A DNA stretch of 64,000 nucleotides, taken from an uncultured Chitinophagaceae bacterium. Its GTDB lineage: Bacteria > Bacteroidota > Bacteroidia > Chitinophagales > Chitinophagaceae. A model generated the notes under the pieces. The model was not told the origin of the DNA and made no database searches. It saw nothing but the letters and a program-made list of their open reading frames with translations. The first letter of the stretch is position 1. Each line of letters opens with the position of its first letter. Shown here piece by piece: positions 27,398 to 37,599 of this stretch. The DNA lies in assembly GCA_937981995.1 (NCBI GenBank), contig CALJNC010000012.1, positions 62,001 to 126,000 of the forward strand, read 5' to 3'. Both the position numbers and the translations under genes were made by a program.

Positions 27398-28486
27398 GTG
27401 AGTAAAAGAATCATCATAGCAGGAGGCGGTACTGGCGGGCATATTTTCCCCGCGGTGGCTATCGCAAACGCGCTTAAGAAATTAAGTAGTGATGTGGAGA
27501 TTCTATTTGTAGGAGCGAATGGCAAAATGGAAATGGAAAAAGTTCCTAAAGAAGGCTATGAAATTATAGGTTTAGATATTGCTGGGATGAATCGTAGTAA
27601 TATGCTAAAAAATATAACCTTGCCTGTTAAATTATTGAAGAGTATGTCACAAGCTAAAAAAGTTATTAAAGACTTTAAGCCTGATGTATGTGTAGGAGTA
27701 GGAGGTTATGCAAGTTTTCCAATTTTACGTGCTGCTCAAAAGCAAAATATACCTACTGTACTCCAAGAGCAAAATTCATTTGCAGGAAAGAGTAATAAAA
27801 TATTGGGTAAAAAAGCCAAAGCAATATTTACTGGCTATGAAGGAATGGAAGCCTTTTTTCCTAAAGATAAAATTGTTTATACAGGTAATCCTGTGCGTTC
27901 AGTTATTCAGGATATGAATGTAAACAAAGAGGAAGCATATTCGTTCTTTGGATTAGATGCTACTAAGAAAACATTATTTGTTTTTGGCGGAAGCCTTGGA
28001 GCGCAAAGTATAAATGCTGCTTTGCTTTCTTGTATTAGAAAAATTGCGGAGCATGATATTCAAATCATTTGGCAAACGGGTAAAACATTTGCTGCAGAAG
28101 CCAAAGAGGAGACATCGAGCTTGTCTAATGTAATAGTATTTGATTTTCTGCGCGAGATGGAAAAAGCTTATGCTGTAGCTGATGTAATTGTAAGTAGAGC
28201 CGGCGCTTTATCTATAGCGGAGCTAAGTATTGTAGGTAAGCCAGTAATATTTGTGCCCTACCCTCATGCAGCAGAAGATCACCAAACACATAATGCGATG
28301 GCTTTAGTAAATAAGAAAGCTGCGCATATTATTAAAGATAGTGAAGTAAACAAAAAATTATTGTCAGAAATTATGGAGCTTTTTGATAAAGAGCAAATTC
28401 AAAATGAGCTGGCTAAAAATATAAAACCTTTTGCACGTAAAAATGCAGATGAAGTAATTGCAACTAAAATATTAGAACTAGCATAG
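27398..28486 (+). CDS. murG: UDP-GlcNAc:lipid I N-acetylglucosaminyltransferase
   Basis: 362 residues, GTG start. The N terminus IIIAGGGTGGHIFPAVAIA holds the lipid I site, followed by VGVGGYASFP, QEQNSFAGKSNK, FGGSLGAQSIN and the UDP-GlcNAc loop SRAGALSIAELSIVGKP. MurG completes lipid II on the inner face of the membrane. Its stop overlaps the murC start by one base. Confidence 0.97.
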   Translation: MSKRIIIAGGGTGGHIFPAVAIANALKKLSSDVEILFVGANGKMEMEKVPKEGYEIIGLDIAGMNRSNMLKNITLPVKLLKSMSQAKKVIKDFKPDVCVGVGGYASFPILRAAQKQNIPTVLQEQNSFAGKSNKILGKKAKAIFTGYEGMEAFFPKDKIVYTGNPVRSVIQDMNVNKEEAYSFFGLDATKKTLFVFGGSLGAQSINAALLSCIRKIAEHDIQIIWQTGKTFAAEAKEETSSLSNVIVFDFLREMEKAYAVADVIVSRAGALSIAELSIVGKPVIFVPYPHAAEDHQTHNAMALVNKKAAHIIKDSEVNKKLLSEIMELFDKEQIQNELAKNIKPFARKNADEVIATKILELA

Positions 28487-29835
28487 TGATAAAATTAAAT
28501 GACATATCGCGAGTTTATCTCATAGGAATCGGTGGCATTGGCATGAGTGCCTTGGCTCGTTATTTCCAATCTTCAGGTTGTAAGGTGAGTGGTTATGACA
28601 AAACGCCTTCTCGTTTAACTAAAGAGTTAGAAGCTGAAGGGATTGAAATTCATTTCGAAGAAAATCTTGATGCAATTGATAAAGACGTGCAACTTGTAAT
28701 TTATACTCCGGCTATTCCTGCTGAGCATAAGGAGCTAGTTTGGTATCAAGAAAACAAATACCCTTTATTAAAAAGGAGTGATGTGCTTCAGTTACTTACT
28801 AAAAATCAGCGTGCAATTTGTGTAGCAGGAACCCATGGTAAAACCACGGTAAGTTCTATGATTTCTCATTTGCTTACACAAGAAGGTTTTGGTTGTAACG
28901 CATTCCTAGGTGGCGTAGCGGCTAACTATGATACCAATTATATTAAAAGTGAAAATGATTGCGTGGTTGTAGAAGCTGATGAGTATGATCGTAGTTTCTT
29001 AAAATTATTTCCAGATATATCTGTAGTAACATCAATGGACGCTGATCATTTAGATATTTATGGAACGGCAGAGGAAATGGAAAAGGCCTATTATCAATTT
29101 GTAAATAGCAGCACAGAAGTTGTGTTTTACAAGCATGGTTTAAAACAGGCTTCTAACTTTAAAGTAAAAGAAGAGATTACCTATAGTGCGCAAAACGATG
29201 CAGCTACTTATTATGCTTCAAATGTAATGAGCAAAAAAGGGAGTTATAATTTTGATATTTGTACAGCCGGTGAAGTGTTGGTAAATGTAAACTTGAATAT
29301 GGGCGGCATGCACAATGTTGAAAATTGTGTCGTTGCTTTTGCTGTAGCACATTATATAGGATTAGATGTGCCTAAATTACAATCGGCTATTGAAAGTTTT
29401 AAAGGCGTACGCAGAAGGTTTGAATATGTAATTAAAAATGACAATCAAGTTTATATTGATGATTATGCGCATCATCCTGAAGAGCTAAATCAACTTATAA
29501 AAAGCACGAGCTCACTTTTTAGAAATGAAAAGATCGCCGTTGTATTTCAGCCGCATTTATTTTCTCGTACGCAGGATCATGCTAAGGGCTTTGCCCGTTC
29601 GTTAGATCTAGCCGACGAGGTGATTTTGTTGGATGTATACCCAGCAAGAGAGTTGCCTATAGAGGGTGTAAGTAGCCAATTGATATTAGATCATATGGCT
29701 ATTGATAATAAGCATCTATTATCTAAAGAAGGTGTAGTAGAGTGGGCTAAAAGCAAAAAACCAAGAGTTTTAATTACAGCAGGTGCTGGAGATATAGATC
29801 AAATAGTTGAACCCATTAAAAACGCATTATCATGA
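28486..29835 (+). CDS. murC: UDP-MurNAc:L-alanine ligase
   Basis: 449 residues, GTG start overlapping murG. YLIGIGGIGMSALA binds the nucleotide sugar, GTHGKTT (115-121) is the ATP loop, EADEYDRSFL and TSMDADHLDIY follow, and the C-terminal domain contains DDYAHHPEEL. It adds the first amino acid of the stem peptide. Four bases overlap with ftsQ. Confidence 0.97.
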   Translation: MIKLNDISRVYLIGIGGIGMSALARYFQSSGCKVSGYDKTPSRLTKELEAEGIEIHFEENLDAIDKDVQLVIYTPAIPAEHKELVWYQENKYPLLKRSDVLQLLTKNQRAICVAGTHGKTTVSSMISHLLTQEGFGCNAFLGGVAANYDTNYIKSENDCVVVEADEYDRSFLKLFPDISVVTSMDADHLDIYGTAEEMEKAYYQFVNSSTEVVFYKHGLKQASNFKVKEEITYSAQNDAATYYASNVMSKKGSYNFDICTAGEVLVNVNLNMGGMHNVENCVVAFAVAHYIGLDVPKLQSAIESFKGVRRRFEYVIKNDNQVYIDDYAHHPEELNQLIKSTSSLFRNEKIAVVFQPHLFSRTQDHAKGFARSLDLADEVILLDVYPARELPIEGVSSQLILDHMAIDNKHLLSKEGVVEWAKSKKPRVLITAGAGDIDQIVEPIKNALS

Positions 29836-31094
29836 GTATAAAAGCTAAAAACATATTACGCAATATTGGATTTTTACTTTCAATTCCTATTCTGATTGGT
29901 GCATTTGTTTTTGCCGTAGCCGAGGATAGAACTTCTCAGGTAAAAGCAATAGAAGTGGATATATTAAATCCTGAGTTTGGATTTGTCTCTGCAAAAGATA
30001 TTGAGCGGTCATTGTTAGATGAAAATATTGTTTTGGATCATAGTGCTATCGAGTTATTAGATGTTAGCGCTTTAGAAGAAAAAATTAATTCTAATCCATG
30101 GGTCGAGTCGGCTGATGTTTTTGTTACTTCAGCGCAAAGCGTAAAAGTAAAATTGATACAAGTAACTCCTAAGTTGCGCGTGCAACGATTGGATAGTACC
30201 GGTAATGGGTACTACTTAGATGAAAAAGGGTATATGATTCCTTTGTCAAGAAAATACGCTGCTGATTTGCCAATACTTACCGCCGAGCGCTCTATTACTA
30301 CTGTAGATCAGCGAAAAGAACTTGTAAACTTTGCACAATTCATTGAGCAAGATACGTTTTGGCATGCCGCTATTTCTCAAGTTAATTTAGACGAGAATAA
30401 TGATATTGAATTAAGTAGTTTAATTGGCAATGCTAATATTCGTTTTGGGTCAACGGATAATATGGAGGATAAATTCTTCAGATTATTTCAGTTTTATAAA
30501 AAAGGGATTAATAGAATTAATTGGTCTAATGTAAAGGAATTGGATTTGCGTTTTGATAAGCAATTGGTTTGTCGCAGATATCATAAAGAAAAACACATTG
30601 AAGAAAGAAGAGCACCTAAGCTATATGTAAAGCAAAAAACAAAACCTGCTGAGCCAAGAAGTATAAAGAGAGCAGTTGCAGCCAAAAGAATATTGCCAGT
30701 GCAAAAGTCATCGTCAGTTGAGCAAGTTGCTGTAAGACGTGGCATTGAAGTGCCAAAGAGACGTAAAGTTGTCTCCAAAAAAGTTTGGGAGCAAGACGAT
30801 ATAGAAAAAAAGCCAAATCGTATTTCAGCTAAGAAAAAGGTAGCGAAGAAAACTCCTCGTAAAACAACTAAAAAGGTAGCAAAGAAAACAACATCGACTA
30901 AGAAGGCGACCAAGAAAACTAAAAAGGTTGTAGCTAAGAAGAAGGTGGTAGTAAAAAAGGCAAAAAAAGTAGTGGCTAAGAAAAAAGCTGTTGCAAAACC
31001 TAAAGTGCGCACGGCGAGTAAAGCGTCTAAGCCCAAACCAAGAAAGAAAAAAAGAGAAATAATAATAAATACTGAACCTGTAACGAAAAAATAA
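29832..31094 (+). CDS. ftsQ: FtsQ division protein with a long Lys-rich C-terminal tail
   Basis: 420 residues. The first 249 are ordinary FtsQ: membrane helix about 11-31, a POTRA-like domain and a beta domain ending VKELDLRFDKQLVCRR, where FtsQ of Bacteroidetes usually stops. Residues 250-420 are an added tail. The part 330-408 is almost all Lys, Ala, Val, Thr and Pro in KKVAKK-type repeats, like histone H1 or AlgP tails. With the predicted topology the tail would sit in the periplasm, where it could bind anionic cell-wall polymers; that is inference. ftsA follows after nine bases with no break in the frame. Confidence 0.85.
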   Translation: MSIKAKNILRNIGFLLSIPILIGAFVFAVAEDRTSQVKAIEVDILNPEFGFVSAKDIERSLLDENIVLDHSAIELLDVSALEEKINSNPWVESADVFVTSAQSVKVKLIQVTPKLRVQRLDSTGNGYYLDEKGYMIPLSRKYAADLPILTAERSITTVDQRKELVNFAQFIEQDTFWHAAISQVNLDENNDIELSSLIGNANIRFGSTDNMEDKFFRLFQFYKKGINRINWSNVKELDLRFDKQLVCRRYHKEKHIEERRAPKLYVKQKTKPAEPRSIKRAVAAKRILPVQKSSSVEQVAVRRGIEVPKRRKVVSKKVWEQDDIEKKPNRISAKKKVAKKTPRKTTKKVAKKTTSTKKATKKTKKVVAKKKVVVKKAKKVVAKKKAVAKPKVRTASKASKPKPRKKKREIIINTEPVTKK

Positions 31095-31103
31095 GCAACG
31101 AAA

Positions 31104-32675
31104 ATGAACACAGAAAACAACAACCCAATTATTGTAGGACTTGATATTGGTACAACCAAAATTGTAGCGATTGCTGGCCGAAGAAACGAATATGACAAGA
31201 TAGAAATTCTTGGCAGTGGATTTAGTAATAGTAGTGGTGTGAATCACGGTATGGTATTAAACATTGAAGAGTGTAATAAGTGTATCGAAGCCGCTTTGGA
31301 CGATTGTAAAACAAATAACCCCTATTTAGAGATAAAGGAGGTGTATGTAGGAGTTGCGGGTCATCACATCAAAAGCATACAAACGCAAGGGAAGCGTGTT
31401 ATACAAAATGAAGACGATGTAGTAGCTCGTAAAGATGTAGAAATGCTTATAAAAGAGCAGTTTAAAACATCTATTCACCCTGGTGATCAAATTATTGATG
31501 TAATTCCTCAAGAGTTTATGGTGGATAGCCATGGTCCTTTTTTGAGAGATAATGTGGTGGGTATGAGTGCTAATAATTTACGTGCAAATTTTCATATTAT
31601 TACGGCAGATAAGGATGCGATAAAAAATATCAATCGCGCTGTTACACGTTCAAGTTTAGGAATTAAAGATTTTGAGTTGCAGCCATTAGCTTCTGCGGCC
31701 GCAGTAATGAGTCCTGAGGATATTGAAATGGGCGTTGCCATTATTGATATAGGAGGAGGTACTACTGACTTAGCAGTATTTCATGATGGTATTATAAAGC
31801 ATACTGCAGTTATACCACGTGCAGGTGTAAATATTACACAAGATATTAAAAGCGGTTTGGGTGTATTAAAATCTCAGGCTGAACAAATGAAAAAGAAGTT
31901 TGGTGTAGCACTTTCAGATGAGGTGAATAGCAATACGTTTATTTCTATTCCAAGTATACGAGGGCATAAGCCAAAAGAAATTTCTGCTAAAAACTTAGCA
32001 AAAATAATTCAATCTCGCATGGAAGAAATTTTAGACCATGTGCAGCATCACTTACGTCAGTTAAACTTGGAGGATAAATTACATGGTGGTGTAATCCTTA
32101 CAGGAGGCGGGTCGCAGTTGAAGCACTTAAAGCAATTAACTGAGTTTAAATTAGGCTTACCGGCTCGTATTGGTTTTCCTAATCAGCATATTGCTGGTAA
32201 TGAAGCTACTAAATTAAATCAGCCAATGTTTGCAACCTGTATAGGTTTAATACTTCGTGGCTATGATGATGTAGATAATAAACGCTTTACAAACTTTGAT
32301 GCCAATACAATTTACGAACAATCAACAGGAGCGGCTACTACTGAAGTTGCTGAGCAAACTGCGCTTGTGCAAACGGAGCTAGAAAGCCTTTTCCCTGTAG
32401 AAGAAGAAACCGTTGTTGAAGAAGTTGTAGAAAATTCGATAACAGAGGAAGCAATTGATCCAATTGTTGATGATAACAATGATCACTTGGCTCAAGACTT
32501 AGAAAACTTTTTCAAATTAGAAGGAGAAGAAATTCCTGAAGATGCAAATGCTGTACCAGAACAAAAAGAAATTCCTCGTGAAAAAAGAACCAATGGATTG
32601 AAAAAAGTTTTCAGTGCGATTGGTAAAAACATCATGCAAATATTTGATGACGAAGAAGACGAAAAATTAAACTAA
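31104..32675 (+). CDS. ftsA: FtsA actin-like division protein
   Basis: 523 residues, longer than the roughly 420 of E. coli. The actin-fold phosphate loops GLDIGTTKIVAIAG (12-25) and IDIGGGTTDLAVF are present, as is GGVILTGGGSQLKHL near residue 330. An acidic linker (about 420-490, EEETVVEEVVE) leads to a final amphipathic helix (KKVFSAIGKNIMQIF) that should anchor it in the membrane. It tethers FtsZ. Acidic linkers before the membrane helix are known in Bacteroidetes. Confidence 0.95.
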   Translation: MNTENNNPIIVGLDIGTTKIVAIAGRRNEYDKIEILGSGFSNSSGVNHGMVLNIEECNKCIEAALDDCKTNNPYLEIKEVYVGVAGHHIKSIQTQGKRVIQNEDDVVARKDVEMLIKEQFKTSIHPGDQIIDVIPQEFMVDSHGPFLRDNVVGMSANNLRANFHIITADKDAIKNINRAVTRSSLGIKDFELQPLASAAAVMSPEDIEMGVAIIDIGGGTTDLAVFHDGIIKHTAVIPRAGVNITQDIKSGLGVLKSQAEQMKKKFGVALSDEVNSNTFISIPSIRGHKPKEISAKNLAKIIQSRMEEILDHVQHHLRQLNLEDKLHGGVILTGGGSQLKHLKQLTEFKLGLPARIGFPNQHIAGNEATKLNQPMFATCIGLILRGYDDVDNKRFTNFDANTIYEQSTGAATTEVAEQTALVQTELESLFPVEEETVVEEVVENSITEEAIDPIVDDNNDHLAQDLENFFKLEGEEIPEDANAVPEQKEIPREKRTNGLKKVFSAIGKNIMQIFDDEEDEKLN

Positions 32676-32719
32676 TAATCAAATTTAAAAAATACCATAA
32701 AATTCAAAACCCATAAATC

Positions 32720-34690
32720 ATGATCGAATTCGAATTACCACAAAACAATGAAAGTATAATTAAAGTCGTTGGCGTAGGAGGCGGTGGCGGAAATGCTGTA
32801 AATCACATGTACTCACTAGGCATAGATGACGTTGACTTTATACTGTGTAATACAGATATGAAGGCACTTAGTCAAAGCCCAGTGCCTACTAAAGTGCAAC
32901 TAGGCCCTAACCTTACACAAGGTTTAGGAGCAGGCGCAAAACCAGACGTAGGACGCGAAGCAAGCTGCGAAAGTTTGGAAGAAATTAAAAAAGCATTTGG
33001 AGAAAACACTCAAATGGTTTTTGTAACTGCTGGTATGGGCGGAGGAACAGGTACAGGTGGAGCACCTATCGTAGCTAAATTAGCTAAGGAGTCCGGAGCC
33101 TTAACTGTAGGAATTGTTACTACGCCTTTTTCCTATGAGGGACGAAAAAGAAAATTATATGCAGAAGAAGGCATAAAAGAATTACAAGAAAATGTAGATA
33201 CGCTTTTAGTTATATCTAATGATAAAGTGCGTCAGCATTTTGGAAATGTTGCTATCTCAGAAGCCTTTGCTAAGGCTGATGATATTTTAGCAACTGCAGC
33301 TAAATGTATTACAGACGTAATTTCCTCTAAAGGGCATATCGTTGTAGATTTTGCCGATGTGTGTACTGTAATGCGCGATGGAGGAAGTGCTATTTTGGGT
33401 AGCGCAAGTGCAAGTGGTGAGGATAGAGCCTCAGTAGCTGTGCAGGAAGCATTGAGTTCTCCTTTATTAAATGATAGAGATATCAAAGGAGCACAATGGA
33501 TTTTATTAAATGTAAATTCAAGCCAAGGTGAGCATGAGCATACATTAGATGAAATGGAAATGATTCAAGCCTTTGTGCAAGAGCAAGCAGGGGAGGATTG
33601 TGACTTGATATTAGGTATGGGCTATGATGAGGATCTTGGAGAAGATATCAGCATCACAGTAATAGCTACAGGTTTTAAAACAAATGAAACAAAAGGAGCT
33701 TTTGAAGATTTAAATAAAGAAAAAAATAAGGTTGTTGTTTCTTTAGATACTGCTGAGAGAAAACCAGAAGAAGTATCACCACGAGCGCAAGAGGTTTCTA
33801 ACAAAGCAAAAGGAATTATTGATTCCTTAGATTTGACTCCGACTTCTTTTGAAGTTGAACCACCTGCGATTCCTAATATGTCTGCCATTAAGCATGGCTT
33901 TGGAAATGTAAGAGAGGAGGCTCTTGAGCCAGAGCAAAAAGAGATAGTAGAATTGTCATCTAATGATATGCAAGAAGAAGCATTAAGTTTTGAGCCTTCA
34001 TTAGAAGAAATGGAAATGGCTATGCCAATACTTGAAGAAGTAACAGAAGAGCATGTTATGGAAATAGTTTCTAATGAAACAGAAACAGTTAAAGAAGAGT
34101 TGAGCGAAGCTTTTGAGCAAACGCAAATTACTCCTGAGGTTACCGAAGAAATAGTAGTAAAGGATGAGCAGATTGCAGAAGAGGTAGTTGAAGAAATTAC
34201 GTTGATAGAAAAGGAAGAAGCGATTGAAGAAGACGAAATTATTTTTGAAGTAACCAATCCATTGCCAATGACAGAAACGGTACAAGAAACTGTTGCTGAA
34301 GAGCCTGCTCAAGAAATGCCAGCAGCGCAGGAGGATGATCTTCAAAATGATTTTGTAACAATACACGGTATAACACTAGCACGTAAAAAGGGGAGTAGAA
34401 TCTTAACCGATTATGAGTTAGAGCAAGAAGCTAACTTTGAATTGCAAAAGCGTGCGTTTGATGAGCGTGCTTCTAAATTGCGTTCATTAAGCTTTAATGT
34501 AAATCAGCCAGAGGAACAGCAAGAAGATGAGGAGGTGCCAGCTTATAAGCGTAATAATGTAGATTTAGACGAGCATCCAAACTCAGAAGATGAGCATATC
34601 TCAGGTACGCAAATAAGCGATAAGAAAAATTCATTGGATAGCAATATTAGCACCTTGAATAATTTTTTACACGGAGATTTTCCTGACTAG
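32720..34690 (+). CDS. ftsZ: FtsZ tubulin-like division GTPase with long acidic linker
   Basis: 656 residues. The GTPase core (about 1-330) has [12 protein letters not shown] (18-29) and the tubulin signature GGGTGTG (107-113). A very long Glu-rich linker (about 400-540) follows. A conserved-peptide-like [13 protein letters not shown] near residue 610 may be the FtsA-binding tail. The last 30 residues ([12 protein letters not shown]) extend past it. FtsZ polymerises into the division ring. It is the last gene of the cluster, closed by a terminator hairpin. Confidence 0.95.
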   Translation: MIEFELPQNNESIIKVVGVGGGGGNAVNHMYSLGIDDVDFILCNTDMKALSQSPVPTKVQLGPNLTQGLGAGAKPDVGREASCESLEEIKKAFGENTQMVFVTAGMGGGTGTGGAPIVAKLAKESGALTVGIVTTPFSYEGRKRKLYAEEGIKELQENVDTLLVISNDKVRQHFGNVAISEAFAKADDILATAAKCITDVISSKGHIVVDFADVCTVMRDGGSAILGSASASGEDRASVAVQEALSSPLLNDRDIKGAQWILLNVNSSQGEHEHTLDEMEMIQAFVQEQAGEDCDLILGMGYDEDLGEDISITVIATGFKTNETKGAFEDLNKEKNKVVVSLDTAERKPEEVSPRAQEVSNKAKGIIDSLDLTPTSFEVEPPAIPNMSAIKHGFGNVREEALEPEQKEIVELSSNDMQEEALSFEPSLEEMEMAMPILEEVTEEHVMEIVSNETETVKEELSEAFEQTQITPEVTEEIVVKDEQIAEEVVEEITLIEKEEAIEEDEIIFEVTNPLPMTETVQETVAEEPAQEMPAAQEDDLQNDFVTIHGITLARKKGSRILTDYELEQEANFELQKRAFDERASKLRSLSFNVNQPEEQQEDEEVPAYKRNNVDLDEHPNSEDEHISGTQISDKKNSLDSNISTLNNFLHGDFPD

Positions 34691-34715
34691 GAATAATTTT
34701 GATTTTTTTATGGTT

Positions 34716-34747
34716 AAAAAGCGACTCACGAAAGTAAGTCGCTTTTT
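34716..34747 (+). terminator. Terminator after ftsZ
   Basis: AAAAAGCGACT (34716-34726) pairs with AGTCGCTTTTT (34737-34747) around a loop containing GAAA, giving an 11-bp stem ending in a T-run. Confidence 0.85.
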
Positions 34748-34771
34748 GGTTTTGGAACTTATCTTTAAATT

Positions 34772-35458
34772 ATGCGAGCTGTTTTTGTTTATATAATTTT
34801 CTTTCTATTTTTTTTAGAGGATATACAAGCTCAAAAAGTCATTAATCCCAATTGGAAATCCCACATTAAAATAAACCCTGTACGCATTGGTTTTGATCAA
34901 CTTCAAATTTTTTATGAAGTTGAACTTGCTGAGAATAAAAGCATAGAGGCAAAAATTGGTTATGTATACCCAAGCCAGTTTTTAAATACTATAGGATATT
35001 ATGGTGGGTTTATTTTAGATGCGGATGATGATGGTTCAGAAGAGGTACTTATAGGAAACTACTATGGAGCTAGCTTGTCCTTGGGGATAAGAAATTATTA
35101 CAAAAAGGGTAAGAGGAATAACAGACGTTACTACCAACTTAATGGGGAGGTGAAATTTTCATTGGATAATGATTTAGATCTTGCGTATAAAATAGATTTT
35201 GGCTACCAGTCTTATCCTGTAAATATTGATAGAGTAACTGTTAAGCCAAATATTCTTATTGGTACGCAGCATAATGAACGTATATCTTTTGATACCTATA
35301 TGGGTTGTGGATTGGCTTTACGATTTACGGGCATTAAGTGCAATACGGATTGCAACCTAGAAGAGATTAAAAAGAATTTTAACTCGACAAACTTTTTGAC
35401 AATATGGCCAACTATTCATATTGGTACAAAATTAGGAATTGGTGTAAAACGAAGATAG
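34772..35458 (+). CDS. Secreted beta-barrel envelope protein
   Basis: 228 residues with a signal peptide cut after about residue 21 (DIQAQ). Many short amphipathic strands (LQIFYEVELAENKSIEAKIGYVYP, GASLSLGIRNYY, FDTYMGCGLALRF) and a strand-like C-terminal end suggest an outer-membrane barrel. Bacteroidetes genomes hold many such proteins of unknown role, and I can assign none. It converges with porT, two bases apart. Confidence 0.6.
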   Translation: MRAVFVYIIFFLFFLEDIQAQKVINPNWKSHIKINPVRIGFDQLQIFYEVELAENKSIEAKIGYVYPSQFLNTIGYYGGFILDADDDGSEEVLIGNYYGASLSLGIRNYYKKGKRNNRRYYQLNGEVKFSLDNDLDLAYKIDFGYQSYPVNIDRVTVKPNILIGTQHNERISFDTYMGCGLALRFTGIKCNTDCNLEEIKKNFNSTNFLTIWPTIHIGTKLGIGVKRR

Positions 35459-35459
35459 T

Positions 35460-36215
35460 TTACCCTTGAATATGCAAACTCAAAATAATCATTCGTGTAT
35501 TTAATCGTTCGATTGCTTTTGCGGTTTGCAAGTCGGTGGTTTCTTTATCAATAATATTGATAAGACCTTGAGAGAATTTAATCTCAGGTGCCAAAATAAA
35601 ATTAGGGAAATAAAATTCAAAACCAAGGCCAGCATTTGCCCCAAGGTCCCAAGGTTTTACATGTAGTAAATCACTTGTTCTTCTTTTGCGTACGCTAGAA
35701 TTAAAATCATAATCTATTTTACCACCTAGCAATGCATAAAATCTAAAGTTGGTTTGTCTGTCACTTTTAAATTTTGCCTCAAACGGCCAGTGGAAAAGGA
35801 TAGACTCAAAGGTTGATGTTTGATAAATATCTTGAGTAAGATCGTTTTTATCCTTTAACCTAAAGCGTACTGATTTTTCACGCAGTACAAAAGATGGTAT
35901 GGTACGAATGTCAATAAAACTATTCAGACGCATATTGCCCATGATGCCTAGTTGTAAACCTGGCTTCCATAATGGAGTCACTTCGGTTACACTATCATGA
36001 TCTATAAACCATTTATCATGTGTTATTTTATATTGCGAAGTATTAAATCCTATAGATATTCCAAAGTAGAATTTTTTAGAATCATGTAAGGTATTGTTCA
36101 TATTTACATCCTGCGCCAGCGCGTATTGCGTTGAAATCCCAAATAGTATAACTAAAGCAAAAATTACTTTTCGCAATAATAAATACTGGCTACGCCGAAT
36201 GTTAGTGGTTTGCAT
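35460..36215 (-). CDS. porT: PorT-like type IX secretion outer-membrane protein
   Basis: 251 residues. After a signal segment (about 15-35, ending ALAQ) comes an eight-stranded barrel with YFGISIGFNTSQYKI, GLQLGIMGNMRLN and a C-terminal LSLHIQG. Sequence style and position directly behind ubiE are those of PorT/SprT, a component of the type IX secretion system. The longest start overlaps ubiE by 52 bp; a TTG at 36176 would reduce that to 13 bp and still leave a signal peptide. Confusion with other PorT-family barrels is possible. Confidence 0.75.
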   Translation of the reverse strand: MQTTNIRRSQYLLLRKVIFALVILFGISTQYALAQDVNMNNTLHDSKKFYFGISIGFNTSQYKITHDKWFIDHDSVTEVTPLWKPGLQLGIMGNMRLNSFIDIRTIPSFVLREKSVRFRLKDKNDLTQDIYQTSTFESILFHWPFEAKFKSDRQTNFRFYALLGGKIDYDFNSSVRKRRTSDLLHVKPWDLGANAGLGFEFYFPNFILAPEIKFSQGLINIIDKETTDLQTAKAIERLNTRMIILSLHIQG

Positions 36216-36886
36216 ACTACTTTTTTAAAACCTATTTTTTCTAAAATTAAACACATTTCTTCACCTTCTGGGAAAACGGCCACACTATTTGGCAAATAGC
36301 TGTAGGCCTCCTTGCTTTGATTTAGCAATTTACCCATTGTTGGAATTATATAACGTGAATAGAAAGCATATAATTGCTTGAATGGGAAAGATTTAACTTT
36401 TGAAAACTCAAGGATTACAAAGGGTTTGTCGGCTTTGAGTACTCTGTATATTTCGCCTAATCCTTTTCCAAGGTTTTCAAAATTGCGCACGCCAAAAGAA
36501 ACTGCTATGGCATCAAATGTATTTTGATCAAAGGGTAAATTTTCGCTATCCCCTTTTTGCATACGTATCATATGCTCTAGCTTTTTAGCTTTTATTTTTT
36601 TTTCTCCATAACCCAGCATTTCAGCAGATAAGTCTAAGCCTATAATTTCTTGAGGCTTTAGTTTGCTCAGTTCAATAGCTAAATCGCCTGTACCAGTAGC
36701 AATATCTAGTATTTTGTTTGGAGTGTGTGGCGCAATCAATTTTCGTACGCGCTTACGCCATAGGGTATCTATACGCAAGGATAAAATACGATTGAGTAAA
36801 TCATAGCGCGGTGCTATGTCGTCAAACATATTTTCGACTTGCTTTTTTTTAGAGTCAGATGATGAGGCGTTAGGTACTACTTGCAT
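36164..36886 (-). CDS. ubiE: Demethylmenaquinone methyltransferase
   Basis: 240 residues from the ATG at 36886, chosen because a -7 box TATCTTTG lies 11 bases upstream; a longer frame opens 90 bases earlier. UbiE/MenG motifs: FDDIAPRYDLLNRILS, ILDIATGTGDLAIELSK (AdoMet loop), VSFGVRNFENL and ILEFSK. It performs the last step of menaquinone synthesis. Cotranscribed with porT. Confidence 0.95.
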   Translation of the reverse strand: MQVVPNASSSDSKKKQVENMFDDIAPRYDLLNRILSLRIDTLWRKRVRKLIAPHTPNKILDIATGTGDLAIELSKLKPQEIIGLDLSAEMLGYGEKKIKAKKLEHMIRMQKGDSENLPFDQNTFDAIAVSFGVRNFENLGKGLGEIYRVLKADKPFVILEFSKVKSFPFKQLYAFYSRYIIPTMGKLLNQSKEAYSYLPNSVAVFPEGEEMCLILEKIGFKKVVCKPLTFGVASIYYCEK

Positions 36887-36897
36887 TGTTAGGCGTA

Positions 36898-36905
36898 CAA
36901 AGATA
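36898..36905 (-). promoter_or_regulatory. -7 box TATCTTTG for ubiE-porT
   Basis: Full TAnnTTTG match on the minus strand, with a TTTTTG run 14 bases upstream (36925-36920). It fixes the ubiE start at 36886. Confidence 0.5.
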
Positions 36906-37002
36906 AACTTGTAAACTATCAAAAAGGTGAAATGAATACTGAATAATGAGTGCGATTCATGACATGCTATTTTCAATTAATGTAATTTGCACCTTGATAG
37001 TT

Positions 37003-37599
37003 ATGTTAGTAAAACAAGCCAATTATTTAATTAGTAGTCCTAGGGTAGAGCAATGTCCTGTACCTGATAGACCTGAGTTTGCTTTTATAGGAAGAAGTAA
37101 TGTAGGCAAGAGTAGTTTGATTAACATGTTGGCTAATCAAAAAGATCTTGCCAAAACGTCAAGTTCACCGGGTAAAACTCAAATGATTAATCATTTTGAG
37201 ATAAATAGAAAGGAGCAGTATTGGGTGGATTTACCCGGATATGGTTACGCCAAGGTTTCAAAAAAACAACGGCAATCTTTCCATAGTATGATATGGAATT
37301 ATTTAGAAGGGCGCGAAAACTTAGTAAACTTATTTGCATTAATTGATAGCCGCCATAAACCACAACAGATTGATTTAGAGTTTATAAATGACTTAGGTGC
37401 AAGAAACATTCCGTTTGCTATTGTTTTTACAAAGTCTGATAAAAGCAAACAATCTGATGTAATGAAAAATGTAAACGCTTTTAATGCTGAATTGATGAAG
37501 CGTTGGGAGGAGCTGCCACCAATGTTTTTGACCTCGGCCGTTAAGAAGCGTGGAGGTGAACAGATGCTTGAGTTTATGACTGAACTGTTGACGAAATAA
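37003..37599 (+). CDS. engB: Ribosome biogenesis GTP-binding protein EngB/YsxC
   Basis: 198 residues from the ATG at 37003 (an upstream in-frame ATG at 36946 would add 19 hydrophobic residues untypical of the family). Small GTPase motifs: GRSNVGKSSLIN (G1), DLPGYGYAK (G3) and FTKSDK (G4). EngB acts in large ribosomal subunit assembly and is usually essential. Divergent from ubiE and followed by a strong terminator. Confidence 0.94.
   Translation: MLVKQANYLISSPRVEQCPVPDRPEFAFIGRSNVGKSSLINMLANQKDLAKTSSSPGKTQMINHFEINRKEQYWVDLPGYGYAKVSKKQRQSFHSMIWNYLEGRENLVNLFALIDSRHKPQQIDLEFINDLGARNIPFAIVFTKSDKSKQSDVMKNVNAFNAELMKRWEELPPMFLTSAVKKRGGEQMLEFMTELLTK

Noticed and set aside
30581-31247. Long minus-strand frames of 205 and 140 residues opposite ftsQ/ftsA
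   Set aside because: They are the complement of the Lys-rich tail (AAG/AAA codons read as Leu/Phe). There is no start context, and they overlap a well-supported gene.
33622-34366. Ser-rich minus-strand frames opposite ftsZ
   Set aside because: Composition mirrors the Glu-rich linker of FtsZ on the other strand; no plausible promoter or family.
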